Source: an uncultured Nioella sp. (GTDB lineage: Bacteria > Pseudomonadota > Alphaproteobacteria > Rhodobacterales > Rhodobacteraceae). From it: a DNA stretch of 64,000 nt. Numbering within the stretch: position 1 is the first letter of the stretch; every line of letters begins with the position of its first letter. The notes under the pieces are model-generated. The model did no database searches. It saw only the letters and a list, made by a program, of their open reading frames with translations, and was not told where the DNA came from. The stretch spans positions 186,001-250,000 of the forward strand of contig CANLZL010000003.1 of the NCBI GenBank assembly GCA_947495575.1. Reading direction: 5' to 3'. Position numbers and translations under genes: made by a program. Shown here in pieces: positions 8,807 to 17,971 of this stretch.

Positions 8807-9427
8807 ATGGCAATCCGTTCGAAGCAACCGAAAGCCAAGCGCATTAAATGGCAACGATTTGGGCTGTTGTTTTTCTGTAGCCTTTTCGCCGCCTCTGGGT
8901 TGTTACGTATGGGCCTGGTCGACATCGCGCAGGCTTCGATATCTGATCTGGCATCTCAACCCGATTTGCCGCATTCCACCGTGGGCGGCCAATGCGCACC
9001 GATCCAATCGCTGGAACATGCGTTGGAGCTTGTCGCAGGGCGCGCAGAAGTCCTGGATGAACGCGAAGCAAGGCTTGACGATTGGCAGGTTGAACTCGAT
9101 TCAGCGGAGGGCCGGCTGCGCGCTCAATTGGCCGCATTGGAAGTTATCGAAGACCGACTCCAAGGCCTGCTGGCCTTGTCGGATACGGCCGCCGAAGACG
9201 ATCTCGCCCGCTTGACCCAAGTCTACGAATCGATGGATCCGGGCGACGCTGCGACGCTTTTTGCCGAAATGGACCCCAGTTTCGCCGCAGGCTTTCTAGG
9301 CCGCATGCAGGCCGACTCAGCCGCCGGGATACTGTCCTCTCTGGACCCCGTCGCCGCCTATTCCATCTCTGTCATCCTCGCCACGCGAAACGCAGGCCCG
9401 ACCCAAGACCGCCAGACACAAAACTGA
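8807..9427 (+). CDS. motE: MotE-like stator chaperone (MgtE N-domain fold)
   Basis: This 206-residue protein has an N-terminal signal or anchor helix (about 14-34), a helical region rich in Arg, Glu and Leu (65-125), and a C-terminal domain (about 135-190) with the repeated pattern of the MgtE N-terminal domain: MDPGDAATLFAEMDP, then FLGRMQADSAAGILSSLDP. In rhizobia MotE with this layout is a periplasmic chaperone of the motility protein MotC. Here the gene sits between fliL and motA, which agrees. The family is well supported. The specific partner is inference; the large periplasmic protein after motA is the obvious candidate. Confidence 0.8.
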   Translation: MAIRSKQPKAKRIKWQRFGLLFFCSLFAASGLLRMGLVDIAQASISDLASQPDLPHSTVGGQCAPIQSLEHALELVAGRAEVLDEREARLDDWQVELDSAEGRLRAQLAALEVIEDRLQGLLALSDTAAEDDLARLTQVYESMDPGDAATLFAEMDPSFAAGFLGRMQADSAAGILSSLDPVAAYSISVILATRNAGPTQDRQTQN

Positions 9428-9451
9428 CCCACCGCGCGCAGGAGTTCTTTC

Positions 9452-10321
9452 ATGATCGGCATCATCGGCATTGTTGTGATATTCGTTATGGTCTTTGGTG
9501 GCTTTCTGGCTGCTGGCGGGCACATGGATATCATCCTGCATTCCCTGCCTTATGAAATGACCATGATCGGTGGCGCCGCTGTAGGAGCCTTCATCATTTC
9601 AAATGACGTGGCTGGTATCAAACACACGGCCAAAGATCTCGGGAAAGTATTTAAAGGCGCGCGTTGGAAGCACGAAGATTACCGTGACTTGCTGTGCCTC
9701 CTTTACGAGCTGATCCGCCTCGGACGAGAAAACGCGGTGGGGTTGGAGGAACACACGGAAAACCCAGGAGAATCTTCCATTTTTGGAAACTACCCAAAGA
9801 TTCAGGCCGACAATGAAGCGGTTGAACTGATCTGCGACACGTTGCGTTCTGCTTCGTTGAATTATGATGACCCCCACCAGGTTGAAGATGTTCTCGAAAA
9901 GCGAATGGAAGCCAATTTTCACCATGCGATGCATTCGTCCCATGCGTTGCAAACTGTCGCCGATGGCCTACCCGCACTTGGAATTGTCGCTGCGGTTCTG
10001 GGGGTTATCAAGACCATGGGATCAATTGACCAACCGCCCGAAATTCTTGGAAAATTGATCGGCGGCGCGCTGGTCGGAACCTTTTTGGGTGTTTTTCTGG
10101 CCTATGGGTTGGTTGGGCCGTTCGCGGCCAAAGTGAAGGCCGTGATCGAAGAGGATCAGAACTTCTACGGGCTGATCCGCGAGGTTCTCGTTGCGAACCT
10201 CCATAACCACGCCACCAATATCTGCATTGAGGTTGGGCGGCAAAACACTCCCGGACATGTTCGCCCGTCGTTCAATGACCTTGAAGATGCGCTGAAGTCG
10301 TTGAAGCAAGCGGCGGCATGA
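9452..10321 (+). CDS. motA: Flagellar stator protein MotA
   Basis: MotA (289 residues) is the proton-channel stator subunit that pushes on the rotor. There are two N-terminal membrane helices (IGIVVIFVMVFGGFLAAGG and a second at about 30-50), a large charged cytoplasmic loop (about 60-170), and two further helices with the conserved 'LPALGIVAAVLGVIKTMGS' and 'GGALVGTFLGVFLAYGLVGP' segments holding the channel prolines. An AGGAG ribosome site lies 7 bases before ATG. The 3' end overlaps the next gene by 4 bases. MotB, the peptidoglycan-anchored partner, is absent from the window and may lie upstream of flgE. Confidence 0.97.
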   Translation: MIGIIGIVVIFVMVFGGFLAAGGHMDIILHSLPYEMTMIGGAAVGAFIISNDVAGIKHTAKDLGKVFKGARWKHEDYRDLLCLLYELIRLGRENAVGLEEHTENPGESSIFGNYPKIQADNEAVELICDTLRSASLNYDDPHQVEDVLEKRMEANFHHAMHSSHALQTVADGLPALGIVAAVLGVIKTMGSIDQPPEILGKLIGGALVGTFLGVFLAYGLVGPFAAKVKAVIEEDQNFYGLIREVLVANLHNHATNICIEVGRQNTPGHVRPSFNDLEDALKSLKQAAA

Positions 10322-12285
10322 AACGTACCCTTGCGATACTGGTTTTGCTGGGGGCGTGGGGTCTTGTCCCTCCGGCCGCGGCACAAACCGTTATTATGCG
10401 TTCCGGCGAACATGGGGATTTTACCCGGCTTGTCGCCCAAGTGGGCGGCAACCGAACCTGGCAGGTGACGCAAGACGACACTACTGTGGTGGTTCAATTT
10501 GCCCCTGAAAATCCTCAGTTTGATCTTTCGCAAATCTTCAGTTTCATCGCGCGTGACCGCATTCAGAATGTGGCAGCTACCGACGGTCTAACACTTGAAC
10601 TTGGTTGCGAATGCAATGTCTCTGTTACCCGGTTTCAAGACAGCTACATGATCATTGATGTCTCGGAGGCGACGGAACCAGAACAGGTGCCTGCCGCCCA
10701 TCCGCCTTTGCCGCTTTTCATTGAGTCAGAACCATCTCGCCAAATTATTCCGGACTTTTCCGACGATTCGGGTGCCAATGACCAAGATAGGACCCCAATT
10801 CCGGGGATTGATCTGGAAACAGCCGCCGCGCTGCTGGCCGAGCAGATGGCCAGAGCGACGGCAGCTGGCCTGCTTGATCCGGCCCCCCTTCAATCCTTGG
10901 CCGCCGGAGATCCGGTCACTCCCCAAGAGTTGTCACCCGCCCCCGCTGCAGAAGACATCAACGACGATGTTGAAGAGCTGCCGCCCCCAGCGGCTCTGCC
11001 CATTACTACGAATAACGCGTTCGACCTGAACACATCGTCTGACACGATATTGATTACGGCGACTAGGTCGACATGTATGCCCCCGCCCACGCATCCGCTG
11101 CGCAATTGGGATGGCGGGATGAGTTTTTCCCATGGTGTCGGGCTGTTGCGGAGCCATTTATACAATGATCGTGACCAACTGGCCGCCTCCGCGGCAATGG
11201 AGTTGGCCGAATTCTACCTCGCCCATGGATTTGGCGCAGAGGCCCTTCATTGGATTTCGGAAATCGGGGATCCCGCGCCGTTCCATTCTGCCATGGCGCG
11301 TTACTACGAATTTGGAACAACCAACGGGTTCGGGCCAGTAGCGCCTGAAGAAGGTTGTGATCCGGATGTGGTCTTCTGGCAATTCCTGACCTCCAGCAAT
11401 CCCCCGCGCCTTGAACTTGATGCGCGCAGAATGGTGCTTGCCACTTTTTTTGGCCTTCCCGACGGCATGCGCGACCGCTTAGGGCCCGATCTGGCCAGGC
11501 AATTTGCTGAAACCGGGCAAGACGGGGCAGCCTTGGAAATTCGCCAAAACCTCTTAATTGGCGGCCGGCTGGGCAACCAGGAACTGGCCTTTCTCGGGCT
11601 GGCCCTAGAGAGCTATCAAACAGGGGACACAGAAATACATCTCACCCCCGGCAATGCCGGCACTACTAACGCCAACCGGGCCATGACCCACCAATTGCTG
11701 GCGCAGATTCAGGACTTTGGACGGGTTCGGCCAGCAGATCTGGACGCGGCGGAGGCGTTGCTGCTTGAAAGCAATCCACCGCTGGTGCACCGCGGGTTGC
11801 GCCATGTCACGGCGATGGGCCATGCGATGGCCGGAAATGTCGAAGCCATGGTGTTTCATCTGCAATCCCCGGGTGAAGAGGACGTCCCCGAAATATTTTA
11901 TGACATAGTAGCGGCCTTGATGCAGGCCGAACAAACCGCCGAACTTCTCATCTTGTTGACATCAGATAGTTTTGGGCAATTCGGACAGTATCCCGGCCCC
12001 GCCGCCCGTCGCAATGTGGCCGAATATTTCCTGGAACATGGAATGCCGGAATTTGCCCGCGATATTCTGCTCGCAGGCGGGCACCTTCACGCCCGCGATC
12101 AGGAAACTTTGCAGGCCGCGTTGGAACGAATGTCGCGGGATCGAAACACAGCCGAGGCGGCGGCGGCTCTTCCCATTGCAGAGCTCGTACCGCCTATGCC
12201 CACGCCCCCGACAGACGCCGCAGGCGCCCTTGCCCAGAGCCGGGATCTCCGTGGTGAAATTTCGATGTTGCTTTCCGGAAATTGA
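10318..12285 (+). CDS. Large periplasmic protein linked to the stator genes
   Basis: This 655-residue protein is unrecognised. It has a clear Sec signal peptide (residues 1-23, ending PPAAAQ), a first domain to about 118 that looks beta-rich (alternating hydrophobics, a CxC pair in LGCECNV), a Pro/Ala/Glu-rich linker to about 245, and a long alpha-helical part (265-600) with repeated helix pairs such as ELAEFYLAHGFGAEALHWI, suggesting a TPR-like solenoid. It is translationally coupled to motA. Rhizobial MotC is also periplasmic, acts with MotB, and needs MotE, so this may be the functional counterpart. Ruegeria motility screens found several previously unknown motility proteins; whether this is one cannot be told here. 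Confidence 0.75.
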   Translation: MKRTLAILVLLGAWGLVPPAAAQTVIMRSGEHGDFTRLVAQVGGNRTWQVTQDDTTVVVQFAPENPQFDLSQIFSFIARDRIQNVAATDGLTLELGCECNVSVTRFQDSYMIIDVSEATEPEQVPAAHPPLPLFIESEPSRQIIPDFSDDSGANDQDRTPIPGIDLETAAALLAEQMARATAAGLLDPAPLQSLAAGDPVTPQELSPAPAAEDINDDVEELPPPAALPITTNNAFDLNTSSDTILITATRSTCMPPPTHPLRNWDGGMSFSHGVGLLRSHLYNDRDQLAASAAMELAEFYLAHGFGAEALHWISEIGDPAPFHSAMARYYEFGTTNGFGPVAPEEGCDPDVVFWQFLTSSNPPRLELDARRMVLATFFGLPDGMRDRLGPDLARQFAETGQDGAALEIRQNLLIGGRLGNQELAFLGLALESYQTGDTEIHLTPGNAGTTNANRAMTHQLLAQIQDFGRVRPADLDAAEALLLESNPPLVHRGLRHVTAMGHAMAGNVEAMVFHLQSPGEEDVPEIFYDIVAALMQAEQTAELLILLTSDSFGQFGQYPGPAARRNVAEYFLEHGMPEFARDILLAGGHLHARDQETLQAALERMSRDRNTAEAAAALPIAELVPPMPTPPTDAAGALAQSRDLRGEISMLLSGN

Positions 12286-12301
12286 CTTTGAGCACGCAAT
12301 T

Positions 12302-12316
12302 GTAACCGATTGGTAA
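12302..12316. promoter_or_regulatory. Candidate CtrA-type site upstream of flhA
   Basis: In the 130-bp gap before flhA the sequence GTAA-N7-GTAA (spacer CCGATTG) lies about 100 bp before the start codon. On the other strand this is TTAC-N7-TTAC, a relaxed form of the CtrA box TTAA-N7-TTAA. The same GTAA-N7-GTAA arrangement is found upstream of fliK, with a spacer sharing the ATTG end. Binding is inferred only. Confidence 0.42.
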
Positions 12317-12415
12317 GGGTCTAATTTTAAAAGTATTTGTGGGGATCGAAATACCGAACACCTCCTTAAATCGGTCCTGCCAAACTAGAGAAATTTTGGC
12401 CAGAAGGGCCCGCTG

Positions 12416-14494
12416 ATGACTCTGCGAAGCTTGTTCCAACCAACAATTCTGTTCGCCTTTGCGTTGATGGCGATCATCATTATGATGATCCTGCCAGTGC
12501 CGTCTTGGATTCTTGATATGGGGCTGGCCCTCTCGTTTGGCCTGGCCATTTTGATTTTTACGGTCACGCTGTTTATCGAACGGCCGCTTGATTTTTCTGC
12601 TTTTCCAACCGTCCTGCTTGCCTCGCTGATGTTGCGGCTCTCTTTAAATGTGTCGTCAACAAAATTGATTATTGGGCAAGGGCATACAGGCCCACACGCG
12701 GCCGGCGGTGTCATTGAAGGCTTTGCCATGTTCGTCATGGGAGGAAACGTGGTGATGGGCCTGGTAGTCTTTGGTGTCTTGCTGATCGTGAACTTCATCG
12801 TCATTAACAAGGGTGCCGCCCGGATGGCCGAAGTTGGCGCACGTTTTGCCCTGGATGGGATGCCAGGGCGGCAATTGGCGATCGACAGTGATATGTCAGC
12901 GGGCGCAATTGATCACGCCGAAGCCAAGGCCCGGCGTGAAAAGGAACAAGCTGAGACCACATTCTTTGGCTCATTGGACGGCGCATCTAAATTTGTCAAA
13001 GGCGACGCAATCGCGGGCCTCTTAATTACGTTGCTTAATCTGCTGATGGGTCTGGTATTCGGGGTTGGCATTCATGGAATGCCCTTGAGCCAAGCATTTG
13101 AAACTTATTCAATTCTGACAGTCGGTGATGGTTTGGTTTCCCAAATCCCAGCCGTAATCATTGCAATCGCATCCGCCCTGTTACTGGCACGCGGCGGCAC
13201 ATCGGGTGCGACGGATGTGGCCCTGCTTTCACAATTGGGCCGTCACCCAACCGCATTGGCAACCGTGGGTGCCTTGATGGCCGTTTTCGCGGTGGTTCCA
13301 GGTTTGCCGTTTTTGCCATTCCTCCTGGGGGCAGTAGCACTTGTCGCTGCGGCGGTGTTCCGGGCGGCTGCAATACGTAAGGAGCAGGCCGCAACCGACG
13401 CGCAATCTCCGCCAAAGTCCGATGTTCCGCCAGAACGTATTGGCGATGTTCTTGAACTTGATGACGTGCATGTCCAATTCTCACCGGATTTAGTGTCGAT
13501 GGCCCTCGATCCAGCAACCGGTCTGGATGCCCGCATTCGCAATATGCGTGAACACATCGCACAATCATTCGGTGTCTTGTTGCCAGAAATCCGACTCACC
13601 GACAGAGATGATTTGCCGAGCGGCACTTACTCCATCCAAATTCATGGTGTCGAACATGCCCGCGCTGACCTGGCACTGGACCACGTTCTGTTGCTGAAAG
13701 ATGGAACAGATGAAGGCATTCCCGAGGGCAGAGATGTCTCTGAGCCAGTGTATGGGGCTCCGGCCAGGTGGATCGCACCACAAGATCGTGACGCGGCCGC
13801 AATGATGGGCGCCACGATTGTGGCCCCGGGCGAAGTATTGGCAACGCATCTTTTAGAGACACTCAAAAAGAATCTTTCCAGACTACTCACTTTCAAGGCC
13901 ATGCAGCGTCTTCTCGACGCGTTTGTCGAGCTTTCGAACCCGGCGCGGTCAGAAGAAAACCGTCGTCTGCTGAATGAGCTGGTTCCCGAAAAAGTTCCGA
14001 TGGACCTGTTGCACTCTGTTCTGCGCCTGCTTTTGAGCGAACAGGTGTCGATCCGAAACTTGCCCCTGATCCTGGAGGCAATCGGAGAGGTCCAAGCTGC
14101 GATCAAATCCCCAGATGTTATTTGTGAACATGTCCGCCAGCGATTGGGTTTCCAGCTTGTCGCGGATCTCAAGCGGGATGATGGATCTATCCCGCTGATT
14201 CAGCTTTCTGGCCAGTGGGAGGATGTGTTCGCCCAGCACCAAATCGCCACCGATGGCGGATTGCCCGAAATCGCATTGCCCCCTGAAACTTTCAATTCGC
14301 TTGCGCAAGCGGTCGGCGACAAGCTGACCCAAGCCGGAGAGAAAGGAACATATCCCGCCGTTGTCACGTCTTCGCTCAGACGCAGGTTTGTAAGAACCGT
14401 GCTTTTGTCACGCGGTATTTTGAACCCCGTGCTGTCCTTTGAAGAAATCGGGATGGAAGCCAAGCCGGCATTGGTTGGAGTTGTTGCCCCATGA
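12416..14494 (+). CDS. flhA: Flagellar export protein FlhA
   Basis: FlhA (692 residues) is the largest export-gate subunit, using proton motive force and docking substrate-chaperone complexes. The N-terminal half has eight or so membrane helices. The FHIPEP family signature is clear at about residues 138-162 (ARMAEVGARFALDGMPGRQ followed by LAIDSD). The C-terminal cytoplasmic domain extends from about 330. The ATG has an AGAAGGG ribosome site 8 bases upstream. It overlaps fliR by 4 bases, starting the unit flhA-fliR-flhB-FliJ-like. Length matches the family. Confidence 0.97.
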   Translation: MTLRSLFQPTILFAFALMAIIIMMILPVPSWILDMGLALSFGLAILIFTVTLFIERPLDFSAFPTVLLASLMLRLSLNVSSTKLIIGQGHTGPHAAGGVIEGFAMFVMGGNVVMGLVVFGVLLIVNFIVINKGAARMAEVGARFALDGMPGRQLAIDSDMSAGAIDHAEAKARREKEQAETTFFGSLDGASKFVKGDAIAGLLITLLNLLMGLVFGVGIHGMPLSQAFETYSILTVGDGLVSQIPAVIIAIASALLLARGGTSGATDVALLSQLGRHPTALATVGALMAVFAVVPGLPFLPFLLGAVALVAAAVFRAAAIRKEQAATDAQSPPKSDVPPERIGDVLELDDVHVQFSPDLVSMALDPATGLDARIRNMREHIAQSFGVLLPEIRLTDRDDLPSGTYSIQIHGVEHARADLALDHVLLLKDGTDEGIPEGRDVSEPVYGAPARWIAPQDRDAAAMMGATIVAPGEVLATHLLETLKKNLSRLLTFKAMQRLLDAFVELSNPARSEENRRLLNELVPEKVPMDLLHSVLRLLLSEQVSIRNLPLILEAIGEVQAAIKSPDVICEHVRQRLGFQLVADLKRDDGSIPLIQLSGQWEDVFAQHQIATDGGLPEIALPPETFNSLAQAVGDKLTQAGEKGTYPAVVTSSLRRRFVRTVLLSRGILNPVLSFEEIGMEAKPALVGVVAP

Positions 14495-15270
14495 CCGAAG
14501 CGGCTGAGATCTTGCTGGCGGTAGCACAGGAATGGTTGGCGATTGGCACACTTGTTTTCCTGCGAGTCGGGGCTGCATTTCTCGTGATGCCCAGCATTTC
14601 TGAACAATACGTTCCGGTCCGCGTTCGCCTGGGCGCGGCATTGGCTGTGACTGCGTTCATGGCGCCCACAATGTCCGCAATATTGGCAGGGACAGGAATA
14701 GAGACATCGCCGTCTGCAGTTCTGTTCGCGACGGAGCCAATTGCCGGTCTTTTGATCGGCCTCTCAGTGCGTTTTGTTGTGCACACCGTCCAGATTGCAG
14801 GGTCAATTGCCGCGCAGTCCACTTCTCTGTCCCAGATTGCAGGTGGAGTTACTCCGGATCCGCAACCGGCGATATCGGGCGTTCTGATGATCTCAGCCCT
14901 GACGCTAGCCGTCATAGCTGGGCTACATGTTCACATCGTCGAAATGCTGATGCTCAGCTATCAGATCATACCCGCGGGGATCTTGGTGGACCCGTCTGAC
15001 GTGGGCCATTGGGGAACCGAACGTATCGGAGCAGCCTTTTCGATGGCCTTTTCCCTAGCGGCACCCTTTTTGATCGCGTCCGTCCTTTATAATTTGGCCC
15101 TTGGCGTTATCAATAAGGCCATGCCGCAACTGATGGTCGCCTTCGTCGGGGCCCCTGCCATCACATTTGGCGGCCTTTTGTTACTGTTCTTAAGTGCGCC
15201 ATTGATCTTGCCGATCTGGTTGCGCGCTATGCAAATCGCCTTGTCTCACCCAATGTCGATCTCGCCATGA
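14491..15270 (+). CDS. fliR: Flagellar export gate protein FliR
   Basis: FliR (259 residues) completes the FliPQR export gate. It has about six hydrophobic helices, including LVFLRVGAAFLVMPSISEQYVPVRVRLGAA near the N-terminus, which is typical of the family (F-R-x-G-x-x-x-x-x-P), and a conserved central stretch GGVTPDPQPAISGVLMI. Both ends overlap their neighbours by 4 bases (flhA upstream, flhB downstream), the usual flhA-fliR-flhB coupling in alphaproteobacteria. Confidence 0.94.
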   Translation: MTEAAEILLAVAQEWLAIGTLVFLRVGAAFLVMPSISEQYVPVRVRLGAALAVTAFMAPTMSAILAGTGIETSPSAVLFATEPIAGLLIGLSVRFVVHTVQIAGSIAAQSTSLSQIAGGVTPDPQPAISGVLMISALTLAVIAGLHVHIVEMLMLSYQIIPAGILVDPSDVGHWGTERIGAAFSMAFSLAAPFLIASVLYNLALGVINKAMPQLMVAFVGAPAITFGGLLLLFLSAPLILPIWLRAMQIALSHPMSISP

Positions 15271-16352
15271 GTGACGACACCACCCCATCAGAAAAACCGC
15301 ATGACCCGACGCCCAGCCGATTGCTTGAGGCCCGCAAAAAAGGCGAAATCGTTCGGTCCACTGATCTCAACACAGCGGTGGCATATGCCGGTTTCCTGCT
15401 AGTCCTCGCATTATTTGGCGGTGTAATCGCCGGGCGGGTCGGCCAAACTTTGAGCGTTCTATTGGATCCCGCCCCGGAATTGGCGGAGCTGATGCTATCG
15501 CCCGGGGGGCAGACCGTATCGGGTGGCCTTTTGATGACAGTTGTTGGCAATTCCGCGTTGATAATTCTTTTTCCCGGGGCGCTTTTGCTTCTCTCGCTAT
15601 TCGCGCAGCGGGCAATTTTGTTTTCTCCCTCGAAATTGGCTCTCAAGCTCTCTCGAATTTCTCCAGTGTCGAACGCCAAAAACAAATTCGGCGCCAACGG
15701 CTTGTTCGAATTTGCAAAAGCAACGGCAAAGTTGTCTTTGTATTGCGGTCTGTTGGCATGGGTTTTGTGGACGCGACGCGATCGAATCCTTGCCAGTCAC
15801 CAGGCGTCGCCCGGACAAGTCGCAGGCGAACTGGGGCGCCTGACATTGGAATTCTTTGCCGCCGTTTGCGTACTGGCCCTGATTTTGGCCGTAATAGACT
15901 ACTTTTGGCAGCATGCCGCGCATTTGCGCAAACATCGGATGAGCCATCAGGAATTGGTTGATGAAACCAAGACCCAAGAGGGCGATCCGCATATGAAGCA
16001 TTTGCGCCGCCAAAGGGGGCAGGAAATCGCCCTGAACCAGATGCTGTCAGATGTCCCTGAGGCTGATGTGATTGTGGTCAACCCGACCCACTATGCCGTC
16101 GCCCTGAAATGGGATCGCGACGCCGGCGAAGTGCCCATTTGCGTGGCCAAAGGTGTCGATGAAATCGCCGCCCGCATCCGGGAAATTGCTGCGAAATCAG
16201 GCGTCCCGGTCTATTCCGATCCCCCCACGGCCCGGATGCTTTTTGCGACAATAGAAATTGGCCACGGAATTGCACCCGATCACTACCGCGCTGTTGCCGC
16301 GGCCATTCGTTTTGCTGATCGCATACGCAACCTCGCGCGGAGCATGACATGA
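15267..16352 (+). CDS. flhB: Flagellar export switch protein FlhB
   Basis: FlhB (361 residues) switches export from rod/hook to filament substrates after self-cleavage. The N-terminus has the family motif (EKPHDPTPSRLLEARKKGEI), followed by four membrane helices, the linker, and the cleavage motif NPTH at about residue 272 (VVNPTHYAVALKW), so autocleavage between Asn and Pro should work. The cytoplasmic tail ends with the usual Arg-rich helix. Partner FliK is encoded at 26809-29199. Overlaps of 4 bases on both sides. Confidence 0.97.
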   Translation: MSDDTTPSEKPHDPTPSRLLEARKKGEIVRSTDLNTAVAYAGFLLVLALFGGVIAGRVGQTLSVLLDPAPELAELMLSPGGQTVSGGLLMTVVGNSALIILFPGALLLLSLFAQRAILFSPSKLALKLSRISPVSNAKNKFGANGLFEFAKATAKLSLYCGLLAWVLWTRRDRILASHQASPGQVAGELGRLTLEFFAAVCVLALILAVIDYFWQHAAHLRKHRMSHQELVDETKTQEGDPHMKHLRRQRGQEIALNQMLSDVPEADVIVVNPTHYAVALKWDRDAGEVPICVAKGVDEIAARIREIAAKSGVPVYSDPPTARMLFATIEIGHGIAPDHYRAVAAAIRFADRIRNLARSMT

Positions 16353-16693
16353 AAAAGGTCGACCTCACGCGGCTGAAACCCCTTCTGCAGATTGCAGAGA
16401 CGCGCGCATCCTTGGCAATTTCGGATGCAGCAACCGCGCGACGGAAAAAAGACGCGACTGCAGCTGAGCTGTCTCGGCTGCAAGGATCCCGGCAGGAGAT
16501 ATTGGCGACAGCCAACACACCAGAAGTCGCCAGGGTAGCAACAAAATGGCTGATACATTACGAGTTACGAACTGTGGATTTGACTGCCAAATTGGCCCGG
16601 TTGCAGGCGGAACTGGACTCGGCGCTTGATAAAGCAAGACAAGAAGAAGGGCGGCGGCAAGTTCTCAAAAAAATTGAGGGTCAGGCATCCTGA
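16349..16693 (+). CDS. Small coiled-coil protein after flhB, possibly FliJ-like
   Basis: This 114-residue, highly charged, helical protein (two long helices rich in Ala, Arg, Lys and Leu, about residues 8-55 and 62-110) is coupled to flhB by an ATGA overlap. FliJ, the export chaperone-escort that sits inside the FliI ring, is a coiled-coil hairpin of about 140 residues and has very low sequence conservation. No other fliJ candidate is visible in the cluster, so a FliJ-like role is plausible. I did not see a family motif. The gene's 3' end overlaps the convergent second fliL by 13 bases. Confidence 0.55.
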   Translation: MKKVDLTRLKPLLQIAETRASLAISDAATARRKKDATAAELSRLQGSRQEILATANTPEVARVATKWLIHYELRTVDLTAKLARLQAELDSALDKARQEEGRRQVLKKIEGQAS

Positions 16694-17214
16694 CGGACGA
16701 TATCAACAATCAAAACGTCATGCGCTATATTGCCCAGGACCTGATGCGCAGCCTCTCTAAGCCCGCGCCGTAACGGGTCCATCGCTTCCACGGTTGTGAA
16801 ACTGCCATCAAAGCCACCGATATTGGCATGCGAAAACATCACCCGCAAAAACGCATCTCTCAGTCGCGGTTCACGGCTGTAGACCGCTTCGTTGGCTCCG
16901 GCGACAACCTCGACCGTTAAGGATAAGACAACCAGAGAGCGGACGCTGCCATTGCGGACCAGCGGCACGATAAACTGATTGTTTAGCCGCACATATTCAT
17001 ATGGGCTGTCAGGTGACGGCGCGTCTTGCCCACCAGCGTCAGGGGCCTCATGCCCCGTGTCTTCACCATGGGCGTCATCCTCTGCGTGGCCGTCATCGCC
17101 GTCAGCATCAGTCGCGATTGTTTCGACGGGACCCGCAGAGAGGAAGACCCCGGCGGCAACACCGCCGCCAAGGCCAATAAGCGAAAAAAGCACAGGAATG
17201 AGAAGCTTCTTCAT
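16681..17214 (-). CDS. FliL-family protein (second copy)
   Basis: This 177-residue protein has an N-terminal anchor helix (LLIPVLFSLIGLGGGVAAGVFL, about 4-25), an acidic/His linker (35-72: repeats of DGHAEDDAHGED type), and a periplasmic FliL domain (about 73-177) beginning YVRLNNQFIVPLVRNGSVRSL and ending VLIVDIVRQDA. It closes the flgB-flgC-fliE-fliQ-flgF-flgG-flgA-flgH unit, 9 bases after flgH. The layout is the same as the copy at 7837-8376, but the two are only distantly alike. Having a second FliL beside flgH suggests a distinct basal body role. Confidence 0.85.
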   Translation of the reverse strand: MKKLLIPVLFSLIGLGGGVAAGVFLSAGPVETIATDADGDDGHAEDDAHGEDTGHEAPDAGGQDAPSPDSPYEYVRLNNQFIVPLVRNGSVRSLVVLSLTVEVVAGANEAVYSREPRLRDAFLRVMFSHANIGGFDGSFTTVEAMDPLRRGLREAAHQVLGNIAHDVLIVDIVRQDA

Positions 17215-17223
17215 GGCGAGCCT

Positions 17224-17958
17224 TCAGAACGGTAAAATGATATCCGTGATTTGTTGACCGTAACGTGGTTGTTGGACGTCACTGATCTGGCCACGGCCGC
17301 CATAGCTGATCCGCGCATTGGCAATTCGATCATAGGTTATTGAATTTTGACGAGAAATATCCTCGGGCCGAACATAGCCAGTGACCAGAAGCTCTCTCAG
17401 TTCAAAATTGACCCGAACTTCTTGCGCGCCTTCGATACGCAAGACACCGTTTGGCAGAACATCAACAATTGTGGCCGCAACCCGCAGCGTCAGTTCTTCA
17501 TTGCGGCGCACAGACCCTTGGCCGGAATAGCCGCTGGTCCCGCCAAGATTTACGGCCTCCGCCATGGAGGCCCCGGCAGGAAGGTCGCGATCGATGCGCT
17601 GAGGCAGCCCAAAGAGTGAGGGGACCTGCATCGTTTCGGACCCATTACGCGACCGATCCGAGGAGTTTGAAATTTGCGCGCTTTCATCAATCTCAATCAC
17701 TACCGTCAGAATGTCGCCCTGCCGGTTGGCCCGCCGGTCACCCAGCAGGCTTTGCCGGTCGCCGGACCAAAGCGAGGAAGCGTCCCGACCGCCGCGTTCT
17801 TCAAGCGTTCCGGGCATCGCCGTATAGCTCATGGCGTGGTACTGATTTCCGTCCGTGGTTGGATTGAAGTCGGGGCGTCGGCCCACATCTGCCATACGGT
17901 CGCAGGCAGACAACATCGCGATGGCCGCCATACCTGCGACCAGAAGTGAAAGTTTCAT
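17224..17958 (-). CDS. flgH: Flagellar L-ring lipoprotein FlgH
   Basis: FlgH (244 residues) forms the outer-membrane L ring around the rod. The start ATG has an AAAGGTG ribosome site 7 bases upstream; a longer in-frame reading upstream lacks support. A lipoprotein signal ends in the lipobox LSAC at about residue 18-21, followed by the family features SLWSGDRQSLLGDRRANRQGDI and the C-terminal VTGYVRPEDISRQNSI with the YGGRGQISD end. Partner FlgI forms the P ring. It lies 13 bases after flgA. Confidence 0.96.
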   Translation of the reverse strand: MKLSLLVAGMAAIAMLSACDRMADVGRRPDFNPTTDGNQYHAMSYTAMPGTLEERGGRDASSLWSGDRQSLLGDRRANRQGDILTVVIEIDESAQISNSSDRSRNGSETMQVPSLFGLPQRIDRDLPAGASMAEAVNLGGTSGYSGQGSVRRNEELTLRVAATIVDVLPNGVLRIEGAQEVRVNFELRELLVTGYVRPEDISRQNSITYDRIANARISYGGRGQISDVQQPRYGQQITDIILPF

Positions 17959-17971
17959 ACTCGGCACCTTT

